From positions 25,962-89,961 of the forward strand of contig CAMJDT010000001.1 of assembly GCA_946404495.1 (NCBI GenBank): 64,000 nucleotides of DNA, given 5' to 3'. Origin of the DNA: an uncultured Bacteroidales bacterium (GTDB taxonomy: Bacteria; Bacteroidota; Bacteroidia; Bacteroidales; Paludibacteraceae). The translations under genes were made by a program, and so were the position numbers. The notes under the pieces are model-generated. The model worked only from the letters and a program-made list of their open reading frames with translations. It was not told the origin of the DNA and searched no databases. Shown piece after piece: positions 9,906 to 17,917 of the stretch. Each line of letters starts with the position of its first letter. The stretch's first letter is position 1.

Positions 9906-11237
9906 ATGAAAGACTTAAAATTACGACTGATTGTAATGAACTTCCTCGAATTCGCCGTTTGGGGATCGTATCTGGTATGTATTGGTCAGTTCCTCGGCAA
10001 AGTCGGTTGGGGTGACTATATTGCCTGGTTCTACATCTCTCAAGGAGTGGTAAGTATTTTTATGCCGGCTATAATGGGAGCTATTGCGGATAAGTTCATC
10101 CAGCCGCAACGCCTGTTAGGTCTCAGTCATCTCATGGCAGCAGCAGCCATGCTGGTAGCCGCTTGGTTCGGATACCAGGCTACGCTGCAGTACGATGCCA
10201 TCAGCGAGATGCAACCTTTGAGTATTTGGACGATCTTCGTTCCCTACTGCATATCGATTGCCTTCTTTATGCCGACCATCGCGCTGGCCAACACGGTTGC
10301 CTTCGACTTGCTCAAGCGTAACGGCTACGATACGGTCAAGGACTTCCCGCCGATTCGTGTATTCGGTACGGTTGGTTTCATTGCTGCGATGTGGTTTGTG
10401 AATTTCATTCATTGCGGATTGGATCAGGCAGCCCAATTTACCTATATGCAATTGATCATCTGCGGTGCGATCGGTTTGCTGCTTGGTCTGTATGCCTTTA
10501 CGCTGCCGCAATGTCCTCTGCATCAGAACGAAGCCGCAGAAGACGACTCCTTTGTGAAGCGCCTGGGCCTGGATGCCTTCGTACTGTTCAAGGATAAGAA
10601 GATGGCTTTGTTCTTTATCTTCTCGATGCTCTTAGGCGTCAGTCTTCAGATCACCAACGGATATGCTACCTCCTATATCAATAGTTTTGCCGCCTTCTCC
10701 GAGAGTTGGTTTGCGCAGAACCCGACGCTTCTGGTCAGTATATCCCAGATCTGCGAAGCACTCTGTATCTTGCTCATCCCCTTCTGCATGAAGAAATTCG
10801 GTATCAAGAAGGTGATGCTGATGGCTATGTTCGCTTGGTTCCTCCGCTTCGGCTTCTTCGGCATCGGAACGACAGAGACCGTTGGCGGTATCATCTGCCT
10901 GTTCCTCAGCTGCATCGTATACGGTGTCGCCTTCGACTTCTTCAATGTATCGGGTGCACTGTTCGTGGAGAAAGAAGCGCCTATCTCGATGCGAGGCAGT
11001 GCGCAAGGCTTGTTTATGCTCATGACCAACGGTATCGGTGCCTCGGTAGGTACCTGGATTGCCGGTAAGATTGTCATGCACTACTGTTCCTGGCAGGGCG
11101 GCTACCTGGTAGCTCGTCCGGATGTCGCCGGAGGTTGGTTTGCCACCTGGGGAATCTTCGCCCTCTACGCCTTAGTCGTCTGCATCATGTTTGCCATCCT
11201 CTTCAAATACAAACACCAGCCCGAAGAAAGTAAATAA
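9906..11237 (+). CDS. MFS transporter, nucleoside:H+ symporter (NupG-like)
   Basis: 443 aa, 12 TM; MKDLKLRLIVMNFLEFAVWGSYL characteristic N-terminus. Confidence 0.85.
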   Translation: MKDLKLRLIVMNFLEFAVWGSYLVCIGQFLGKVGWGDYIAWFYISQGVVSIFMPAIMGAIADKFIQPQRLLGLSHLMAAAAMLVAAWFGYQATLQYDAISEMQPLSIWTIFVPYCISIAFFMPTIALANTVAFDLLKRNGYDTVKDFPPIRVFGTVGFIAAMWFVNFIHCGLDQAAQFTYMQLIICGAIGLLLGLYAFTLPQCPLHQNEAAEDDSFVKRLGLDAFVLFKDKKMALFFIFSMLLGVSLQITNGYATSYINSFAAFSESWFAQNPTLLVSISQICEALCILLIPFCMKKFGIKKVMLMAMFAWFLRFGFFGIGTTETVGGIICLFLSCIVYGVAFDFFNVSGALFVEKEAPISMRGSAQGLFMLMTNGIGASVGTWIAGKIVMHYCSWQGGYLVARPDVAGGWFATWGIFALYALVVCIMFAILFKYKHQPEESK

Positions 11238-11238
11238 C

Positions 11239-11287
11239 GGTTAAAGGTTATAGGTTATAGGTTATAGGTTATAGGTTATAGGTTATT
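11239..11287. repeat. Heptamer tandem array (GGTTATA x7)
   Basis: ggttaaa-(ggttata)x5-ggttatt fills the gap between the upstream stop (11235-11237) and the TTG start at 11286. Confidence 0.95.
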
Positions 11288-11957
11288 GTTTGTGTATAGG
11301 AAGGAGTTAGGATATTATTTTGCAACGCCGGTGGCGTATGTCGTCGTCGGTTTGTACTTGCTGGCAGTGAGTCTGTTTCTGTGGGTCATACCGGGTACGT
11401 GGAACGTCGTGGAGTCGGGCTACGCGCAGACGGACGGACTGTTTCAGTTGAGTCCGTGGCTGCTGATGCTGCTCTGCCCTGCCCTGACGATGCGACTCTT
11501 TGCCGAGGAACGGGTCAGCGGTACGTGGAATCTGCTGATCGCGAAGAAAGTCCCCGTTTGGCGCATCGTTGTAAGTAAGTTTCTCGCTGCCTGGACGCTG
11601 ACGGCGATCGCGATACTGCCCTGCGTGGTGCATTTCTTCCTCGTGTCGGGCATCGCCGAACCCGCCGGCAATGTGGACGGCGCCCAGTTTGCAGGCTCGA
11701 TGGCAGGACTGCTGCTGATGAGTCTCAGCTTCACCGCTATCGGTCTCGTAGCCGCGTCCGTCACGCGCAATCAGATCGTCGCCTTTATCCTCGGCGCCGT
11801 CACGTGCTTCATTCTATACTGGATCCTGATTCAGGATCACTACGAAAGCATCTCGCGCGGCGTCATCGACCTCCGCGACCTCCTCTTCTTCCTCTCCGTC
11901 GCCGCCATCGGCATTATCCTAACGATAGTAATTATAGAACGCATCACTCGGAAATGA
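11286..11957 (+). CDS. gldF: ABC-2 type permease, gliding motility GldF-like
   Basis: MFVYRKELGYYFATPVAYVVVGLYLL, FAEERVSGTWNLL, six TM segments. Confidence 0.75.
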   Translation: MFVYRKELGYYFATPVAYVVVGLYLLAVSLFLWVIPGTWNVVESGYAQTDGLFQLSPWLLMLLCPALTMRLFAEERVSGTWNLLIAKKVPVWRIVVSKFLAAWTLTAIAILPCVVHFFLVSGIAEPAGNVDGAQFAGSMAGLLLMSLSFTAIGLVAASVTRNQIVAFILGAVTCFILYWILIQDHYESISRGVIDLRDLLFFLSVAAIGIILTIVIIERITRK

Positions 11958-12448
11958 CACGTATCGGCTTACTATCAGACACGCACGGCTACCTCGACCC
12001 GAGGGTACTGGAGCACTTCGCTTGCTGCGACGAGATATGGCACGCCGGCGATATCGGCACCGACATGGTACTGCATCGCCTCAGGGAGTTCCGGCCTACC
12101 CGTGCCGTCTATGGTAACATGGATTCGGGCGATGTGCGCTACTCGCTCAGCGAGTTCTACCGCTTCCGCGTGGAGGATGTCAATGTACTGATGACGCACA
12201 TAGGCGGCTATCCGGGGCATTATAATCCGTGGCTGCTGCCGATGTTCAAGAAGGAGACCCCGCAACTCTTCGTCTGCGGACACAGTCATATCCTCAAAGT
12301 GCAGTACGACCCTGTATGGAAAATGCTCACCATGAATCCCGGCGCAGCCGGCAAACAGGGATGGCAAACGGTGCAGACACTGCTGCGTTTTGCCATCGAC
12401 GGAGCAGAAATCAAGGACTTAGAAGTAATCGAATTGGAAAGAAAATAG
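11954..12448 (+). CDS. Metallophosphoesterase (YfcE/MJ0936-type)
   Basis: MTRIGLLSDTHGYLD, WHAGDIG, YGNMDS, GHSH, NPGAAG motifs; ATGA overlap with the upstream gene. Confidence 0.9.
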   Translation: MTRIGLLSDTHGYLDPRVLEHFACCDEIWHAGDIGTDMVLHRLREFRPTRAVYGNMDSGDVRYSLSEFYRFRVEDVNVLMTHIGGYPGHYNPWLLPMFKKETPQLFVCGHSHILKVQYDPVWKMLTMNPGAAGKQGWQTVQTLLRFAIDGAEIKDLEVIELERK

Positions 12449-12508
12449 CATGTTTTTAATAAAAAGTGTCAAAAAAAGCATAATTATGCTATAAAACATG
12501 CACAAATA

Positions 12509-12540
12509 TTTTCATATTTCAAAAAAAAGTAGTAATTTTG
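12509..12540 (+). promoter_or_regulatory. Bacteroidetes-type promoter, orphan
   Basis: TAATTTTG (12533-12540), 20-nt spacer, imperfect -33 TTTT (12509-12512); no same-strand CDS downstream. Confidence 0.5.
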
Positions 12541-12544
12541 CGCC

Positions 12545-12630
12545 GTAATCGAAACAACACAATCTTTTTTGTACCTTAAAACAGACTAATACCAGGAAAA
12601 ACAGACGTCGGGAGACGTCTTTTTTCTTTT
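12545..12630 (+). ncRNA. Candidate small RNA ending in an intrinsic terminator
   Basis: Between the TAATTTTG box and a perfect hairpin AGACGTC-ggga-GACGTCT followed by TTTTTCTTTT; no ORF. Confidence 0.45.
12603..12630 (+). terminator. Intrinsic terminator
   Basis: 7-bp perfect stem AGACGTC/GACGTCT, 4-nt loop, T-tract. Confidence 0.75.
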
Positions 12631-12730
12631 CTAGACTACTAGTTCTCTAGTGTACTAGTGTACTAGTGTACTAGTGTACTAGTGCTCTAGTGTACTAGTG
12701 CTCTAGTTCACTAGTGCTCTAGTTCACTAG
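12631..12730. repeat. 8-bp tandem array CTAG(TGTA/TGCT/TTCA), 12 full units plus a final CTAG
   Basis: ctagacta ctagttct (ctagtgta)x4 ctagtgct ctagtgta ctagtgct ctagttca ctagtgct ctagttca ctag; the last CTAG supplies the stop of the minus-strand gene. Confidence 0.97.
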
Positions 12731-13809
12731 GTCCTCTTGCCGCGAGCGGCAAGAGCGAGTTCGTAGGAGTTGAACAGGTTCTGCCAGATGATATAGGCTG
12801 CGGGAGCGATGACGGACATAGGCGTCAGGTACATCTGCGCCATCCATACGGCGAGCGAGGTGTTCTTCTGTCCGAAAGCCTGCCCGGCTGTGATACGCGA
12901 GATACCGGCCTTGTCGGTAGGAACGGCGGCGGGGTTGATGACGATATCCTTGTAGTCCTTGCCGTGCGAGGAGGCCGGGAAACGGTAGCCGATGAGGTGT
13001 CCGAGTTTGTATTGGACAACGCAGGAGATCATCGCACCTACGCAGAGCAGAACGATCGTCCACATCGAATAGCGCGCGTACCACAAGGTATGCGTCACGC
13101 CGGCCATCAGTACAATGAGCGAACACGCCCACAGATAGAAAGGCATCGAAGCCCAGAAGGGCGTGAGCTGAAACTCATAGTCCTCGCTCAACCGAAAGAC
13201 CGACTCCTTCAATCCGTGCCGCCTTTTCTGCACGGCATTATACCCTATCCTAAGAAGCCAGGCTGCGATAAAGGGACCTAACAAGACAGGCCCTACTTTC
13301 TGCAGAATGAGCCAACCGGCTTCCAGAAACGACATATCCGCCAGGGGATTGACGTACGGGAAAAAGAGCGGCACGATGAGCGAGGTGATGAAATTGGAGA
13401 GCAGCGTAAAGGTCGTGAGGTTCTGGATACTGCCTCCGAGTTTGCCGGCAATGATCGGTGCGGCAGTAGCCGTAGGCATCAGGAAGCAGAGCATCAGTCC
13501 CTGCGCAAGAGCCTGCATATCTACTGCCGGCACCCCCTCTGCGTTGGTCGGCACGGGTAACTGAGACAACGCATTCAGCCCTACCCAGGTGAGAAAGGTG
13601 AGCGCGAGTTGGACGGCGAGCACCACCCAATGCCAGGTGCGGAGCCTGAGGTCCAGGGGATTGATCTTGCAGAAGGTGAAGAAGAGCATCAGGAACAGCA
13701 GCGGTCCCAAGAGGAACTGTACCGGCATGAATAGCGGCCAGAAGACGACGCCAATGAGCATCGAAACCGGCAGGGCATATGCATCTATCTTCTGCTGAAA
13801 GGTGCTCAT
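12727..13809 (-). CDS. Bile acid:sodium symporter family protein
   Basis: MSTFQQKIDAYALPVSMLIGVVFWPL...; BASS-like GKLGGSIQNLTTFTLLSNF; start trimmed to the MSTFQQ Met (13809). Confidence 0.7.
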   Translation of the reverse strand: MSTFQQKIDAYALPVSMLIGVVFWPLFMPVQFLLGPLLFLMLFFTFCKINPLDLRLRTWHWVVLAVQLALTFLTWVGLNALSQLPVPTNAEGVPAVDMQALAQGLMLCFLMPTATAAPIIAGKLGGSIQNLTTFTLLSNFITSLIVPLFFPYVNPLADMSFLEAGWLILQKVGPVLLGPFIAAWLLRIGYNAVQKRRHGLKESVFRLSEDYEFQLTPFWASMPFYLWACSLIVLMAGVTHTLWYARYSMWTIVLLCVGAMISCVVQYKLGHLIGYRFPASSHGKDYKDIVINPAAVPTDKAGISRITAGQAFGQKNTSLAVWMAQMYLTPMSVIAPAAYIIWQNLFNSYELALAARGKRT

Positions 13810-14612
13810 TTCTGATTCTTTAAACCGAACATCGGCAACTGTTTCATCGCGAAGTGGACCAACCAATACGGCAGGTGGTTAATGATCGGAACGATGATAT
13901 AGTTCCACGCTCCGGGCATACAGCGCTGCCTTTTGGTGCGGAAGAGCACCTTGAGCGCACGGCGTACGAGGCGTGCGGGCGACATCGTGATGCCTGTGGC
14001 ACGCAGCAGTTTGGCGAACTTTTCGCCAAAGGGAAGGAGCCCCGTGTCGGTCGAGCCGGGCGTGAGGGCCAGCACATGGATGCCGTAGGGACGCAGCTCG
14101 AAGTTGAGCGCCTTACTAAAGGAGAGCACGTAGGCCTTGGTCGCGTTGTAGCACACGATACTCGGCATCGCCATCCAGGCCGACATCGATGACATATTGA
14201 GTATATAGCCTTTTCTTCGCGCACGCATATCGCTGCCGAAGAGTTGCGTGAGTTTGGTCAGAGCAATCATATGCAGCATCAGCATCGTTTCGGTCTTCTG
14301 AATCGGTGTGTCGAAGAAGGGTTGGAAGATGAGCATACCGGCATTGTTGATCAGCACCTCTACGTGCATGTCGCGCTGACGGGCATAGTCGTAGATCTGC
14401 TCCGCGGCATCGGCGGCTGCCATATTAAGGCACATGGACTCCGTGAGGACATTATAGGTCTCTTTTATCTCGCGGGCGAGCTCAGCGAGTTCCTTCTCCT
14501 GGTTAGAGACGAGATAGAGGTTATAGTGGTAGTCGCGGGCGAGCGCGATCGCATACCGGCGTCCGATACCGCCGGAGGCGCCGGTAATGAGTGCCCAAGG
14601 ATGAGTAGTCAT
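13806..14612 (-). CDS. SDR family NAD(P)-dependent oxidoreductase
   Basis: ALITGASGGIGRRYA, NNAGM, YNATKAYVLSFS (YxxxK). Confidence 0.92.
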   Translation of the reverse strand: MTTHPWALITGASGGIGRRYAIALARDYHYNLYLVSNQEKELAELAREIKETYNVLTESMCLNMAAADAAEQIYDYARQRDMHVEVLINNAGMLIFQPFFDTPIQKTETMLMLHMIALTKLTQLFGSDMRARRKGYILNMSSMSAWMAMPSIVCYNATKAYVLSFSKALNFELRPYGIHVLALTPGSTDTGLLPFGEKFAKLLRATGITMSPARLVRRALKVLFRTKRQRCMPGAWNYIIVPIINHLPYWLVHFAMKQLPMFGLKNQK

Positions 14613-14615
14613 ATA

Positions 14616-15272
14616 TTATGATAGTTGGATGAGTTGTCTAAGTTGGTTACGCCAGGAGCTATCCGTAGCGTGGATAGTGAGGAAGCCGTGACGGCGTCCC
14701 TCTTCGATATTAGCCGGGAGGTCGTCTATATAGACGGTCTGAGCGGGCAGGATGCCGGCCTCGCGGATGACTTGCTCGTAGCAGCGCGGGTCGGGTTTCG
14801 AAAGGTGCATCTCATTGGAGAAGAAGAGATGTCTGGGTTCGTAGCCCTGACGGAAGCCTTCGTCCAAGGCATGCAGTTCGGGGCAATGCGTTTGTACCCA
14901 ATCGACGTGCATGGCGTTGATGTTACTGAGTACATAGATTTGGTAGCCGGCGGCGTTAAGGTCGCGCAGCAGCTGTTTGTTCTCGTCGCTGATGCCGAGC
15001 AGCATCGCGTGCCAGGCCTCAATGACGTCGTCCTCCGTTGTGCCCTCGCGGCAGACGGAGAGGATCGTATCGATGAATTCGCGGGTGGAGATCGTGCCGA
15101 CCTGATAGCGATCAATCAGAAGGGAGTCATGTCCGCCGAGCAGTCCCTGCGCCGTGATCGGCGACGAGGCATCCTCCGTCCGGACAATACGGCGGAAGGC
15201 TTCGATGGTGCGCCTTACGTCCAGGTCCACCAACACACCACCCAAATCAAAAAGTATATTCTTTATAGTCAT
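14616..15272 (-). CDS. HAD family phosphatase (HAD-IA)
   Basis: NILFDLGGVLVDLD, YVLSNINAMH, KPDPRCYEQ, YIDDLPANIE. Confidence 0.92.
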   Translation of the reverse strand: MTIKNILFDLGGVLVDLDVRRTIEAFRRIVRTEDASSPITAQGLLGGHDSLLIDRYQVGTISTREFIDTILSVCREGTTEDDVIEAWHAMLLGISDENKQLLRDLNAAGYQIYVLSNINAMHVDWVQTHCPELHALDEGFRQGYEPRHLFFSNEMHLSKPDPRCYEQVIREAGILPAQTVYIDDLPANIEEGRRHGFLTIHATDSSWRNQLRQLIQLS

Positions 15273-15296
15273 TTTCTGTTGTGAGAGGGCGTAAAG

Positions 15297-15319
15297 AGAG
15301 GTGCGCAGGGCGCACCTCT
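15297..15319. terminator. Perfect 10-bp stem hairpin
   Basis: AGAGGTGCGC-agg-GCGCACCTCT directly downstream (minus sense) of the 15347-16174 gene; weak T-tract. Confidence 0.5.
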
Positions 15320-15346
15320 CAATACTACGATTGTTGTGAGTTAGGA

Positions 15347-16174
15347 TTACTCCGCACCTTCTTCCTCTTCGGGATCGATGTTGAACTCGTGATAGTAGGT
15401 CTCGCCGTCAAATACAGCGTTGTCACCTTGTGCCCACTCACCGTTGTAGATCACCTTGTACTCGAAGTTCTTGGGATAAGCACCCGTCCAGCTCCAAGTG
15501 TCCTTTTCAGCGTCGTAGGTCATCTCACGGTCAGAGTCGCCCCAGCCTTTGTCCTCGAAGTTACCGGTGAAGATGCAAACATCATCAGCAGTATACTCGC
15601 GGTCCAGGATCTTAACCTCGAAGGTACCGGTACCTGCAGGAATAGCCTCAGCGCAGGGGTTGGTAGCCCAACCGGTGCTGGTAGCGAATACAACAGTAGC
15701 GGAAGCGTCGAATTTGAACTTCTGCTCACCACCGTTCTCCTCGATGATCTCATAGCCGTCACCATCCAGAACGGTAACGGAGTTCTTAGCCCACTGATAG
15801 CTCCAGTTGAACGTTTCGCCATCCAGTTGCACAGCCTTACCTTCGGGCTCCAGTTCATCGGTAGCAGCGTCGATAACAACCATATACCAGTTGCCCTCTA
15901 CTTGCTCGAACTTAGCGTAGTTGCCATCCCAGCGAGCCGAATCGCCTTCACCAAAATTGTAGTTACCTGCGAATACAACGTCGTTGCAGGGAGCAACCTC
16001 GAAGTTAACAACAAGGATCACCTTGCCGGCGATAGCCTCTACTTCGGGCATATCCTCAGTAGCAGTGGAGTCACCACCCGGAACAACGGGAGTCGGAGTC
16101 GGTTCGGGGTTTTTCTTGCAACCTACCATAGCAACGGTAGCGATAGCCATCATGGCCAAAAAGAATTTTTTCAT
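15347..16174 (-). CDS. SusE/SusF-position outer-surface lipoprotein, two related beta domains
   Basis: MKKFFLAMMAIATVAMVGCKKNPEPTPTP lipobox; repeated (ND/DD)V-F-GN-W-aromatic pattern; downstream of SusC/SusD. Confidence 0.6.
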   Translation of the reverse strand: MKKFFLAMMAIATVAMVGCKKNPEPTPTPVVPGGDSTATEDMPEVEAIAGKVILVVNFEVAPCNDVVFAGNYNFGEGDSARWDGNYAKFEQVEGNWYMVVIDAATDELEPEGKAVQLDGETFNWSYQWAKNSVTVLDGDGYEIIEENGGEQKFKFDASATVVFATSTGWATNPCAEAIPAGTGTFEVKILDREYTADDVCIFTGNFEDKGWGDSDREMTYDAEKDTWSWTGAYPKNFEYKVIYNGEWAQGDNAVFDGETYYHEFNIDPEEEEGAE

Positions 16175-16255
16175 AAATCTTTTTTTTTAAGTTTGTTTGT
16201 TTTTGTTAATAAATTGGGTTATATAAGAAGTGTCTTCTGACACGTTCTGTCTTTA

Positions 16256-17893
16256 TTAGTAACCGATCTCTGCGTTGATGGTACGCAGGTTGGGGTTAGC
16301 GGTCTCGTCAGCAGCGGGGATAGGATATACGTTGTAGCGCTTATCCATAGCCTTAGCGGCATCACCGGAGTTCTTACCACCGCGGCCTTCCCAGTTGTAG
16401 TCAGCCGTTTCGCCGGCGAACTTACCGAAGCGGACGAGGTCGGTACGACGACGACCCTCGAACCAGAACTCGCGGCTCCACTCGTCGAGCAGGAAGTCGA
16501 GATCGATGGTGAAGGGAGTCGTGTTGTGAGCACGGTCGCGCAGTTTCTGGATAGCCTGCTCTGCAGTCAGCGAGCCGGCAGCGCCGCCACGATATACAGC
16601 CTCAGCGTAGGTCATATAGGCCTCAGCCACACGGAAGAACGGGATATCCGTCTCCGGCCAGTTCGGCTCACCTACAGGCGATACGAAGTCGTTGGGCGTG
16701 GGAGAGGTGGAATACACTCCCGTCCATTTCAGACCGGCCCAGCTGGTGTAGAAGTCAGCCTCCTGCTTACCGCTAAGGGACCAGGTGCTGGTCGTAGAGT
16801 CGCAGTCGGAGCAGAGGATAGCGCGGTCGTCACCTAAGAGAGCCGGCATATGGAACTCGTCGGCCAGTACGGTGGGAGCCGTCAGAGGATCTACCCACTG
16901 ATATACGAACTCGGGCGAGGTACGGAAGCACGACCAGGAGTCGGTCGAACCGCTCGGGATGAACTTAGCATCACGCATTGCGCAGATGAGGAAGCGTGCA
17001 CCACCCCACGATTGCGTCTGAATAGCATTCTGCGAGATGAAGAAGATAGCCTCGTCTTGTGCACCATTGACATCGTTATCACCCATAAACAGCATCTGAT
17101 AAGCCGAGTACATACCTACGGACGTCTCGTGCAGTTTGTAAGGCGAGTTGATGAGTTTGGATGCATACTCGGCAGCCTTGGTCCATTGCGGAGTACCGGT
17201 ATAGACCTCGGCGTTGAGATACATACGCATCAGGATTACCCAAGCAGCAGCCTGGTCCAGACGATATTTCGTGATACGGCTACCGGCAGCGGGCAGTTGG
17301 GTCTCCAGGTCCAAGCACTCACGCTCCAACCAGGTGAACAACTCCTGACGGCTGACAGGCATCGGGTTATCTACGGATACCACCTCTACGAGGGGCACCT
17401 TGTAGAACATATCCAGCAGGTAGTAGTAGTTGATGGCACGGATCATACGAGCCTCATAGTACTGCTGCGCGGTCTTGGTGTCGGAGAGATTGTCCTTCAC
17501 CTGCGACATAAAGTGGTTGCAGAGCGTGATATCGAAATAGAGACGATAGTAGAGACCTGCTACCAGGGCGTTGGACTTATCCCACGTCATCGAGCGGATG
17601 TCGGACAGTCCTACGTCGTTCCAAATCCACCAACCTTCATCGGTCGGGAACTCGTTCAACTCCCACAGCATACGATAGAAAGCAGAGGTACCTTCGTCGA
17701 TACCGTCCACATCACCGTCACCGTCCGGACCCTTCTGACCGGTCACGGCGAAGGTGGCATACAGTTTGGTGAACACACCGTCCTGATCGAATTCCGTATT
17801 GGTATTGGGATCCGTAGGCGTTCTATCCAGCGAGCAGGAAGCAAAGCCTAACATGAGCAAGGCGCTTGCAAAAAATATACTAACTTTTTTCAT
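16256..17893 (-). CDS. susD-like: RagB/SusD family nutrient uptake outer membrane lipoprotein
   Basis: LGFASCSLDRTPTDP lipobox, SusD helical fold, ...LRDRAH...FWFEGRRRTDLVRFGKF. Confidence 0.95.
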   Translation of the reverse strand: MKKVSIFFASALLMLGFASCSLDRTPTDPNTNTEFDQDGVFTKLYATFAVTGQKGPDGDGDVDGIDEGTSAFYRMLWELNEFPTDEGWWIWNDVGLSDIRSMTWDKSNALVAGLYYRLYFDITLCNHFMSQVKDNLSDTKTAQQYYEARMIRAINYYYLLDMFYKVPLVEVVSVDNPMPVSRQELFTWLERECLDLETQLPAAGSRITKYRLDQAAAWVILMRMYLNAEVYTGTPQWTKAAEYASKLINSPYKLHETSVGMYSAYQMLFMGDNDVNGAQDEAIFFISQNAIQTQSWGGARFLICAMRDAKFIPSGSTDSWSCFRTSPEFVYQWVDPLTAPTVLADEFHMPALLGDDRAILCSDCDSTTSTWSLSGKQEADFYTSWAGLKWTGVYSTSPTPNDFVSPVGEPNWPETDIPFFRVAEAYMTYAEAVYRGGAAGSLTAEQAIQKLRDRAHNTTPFTIDLDFLLDEWSREFWFEGRRRTDLVRFGKFAGETADYNWEGRGGKNSGDAAKAMDKRYNVYPIPAADETANPNLRTINAEIGY

Positions 17894-17917
17894 AATAGCA
17901 TCCTGTTTTAGCGGTTA

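Noticed and set aside
12631-12730. BioBrick-like/SpeI-rich vector contamination
   Set aside because: Comparable short-unit arrays occur throughout the window, including in coding sequence, and the array supplies a native stop codon.
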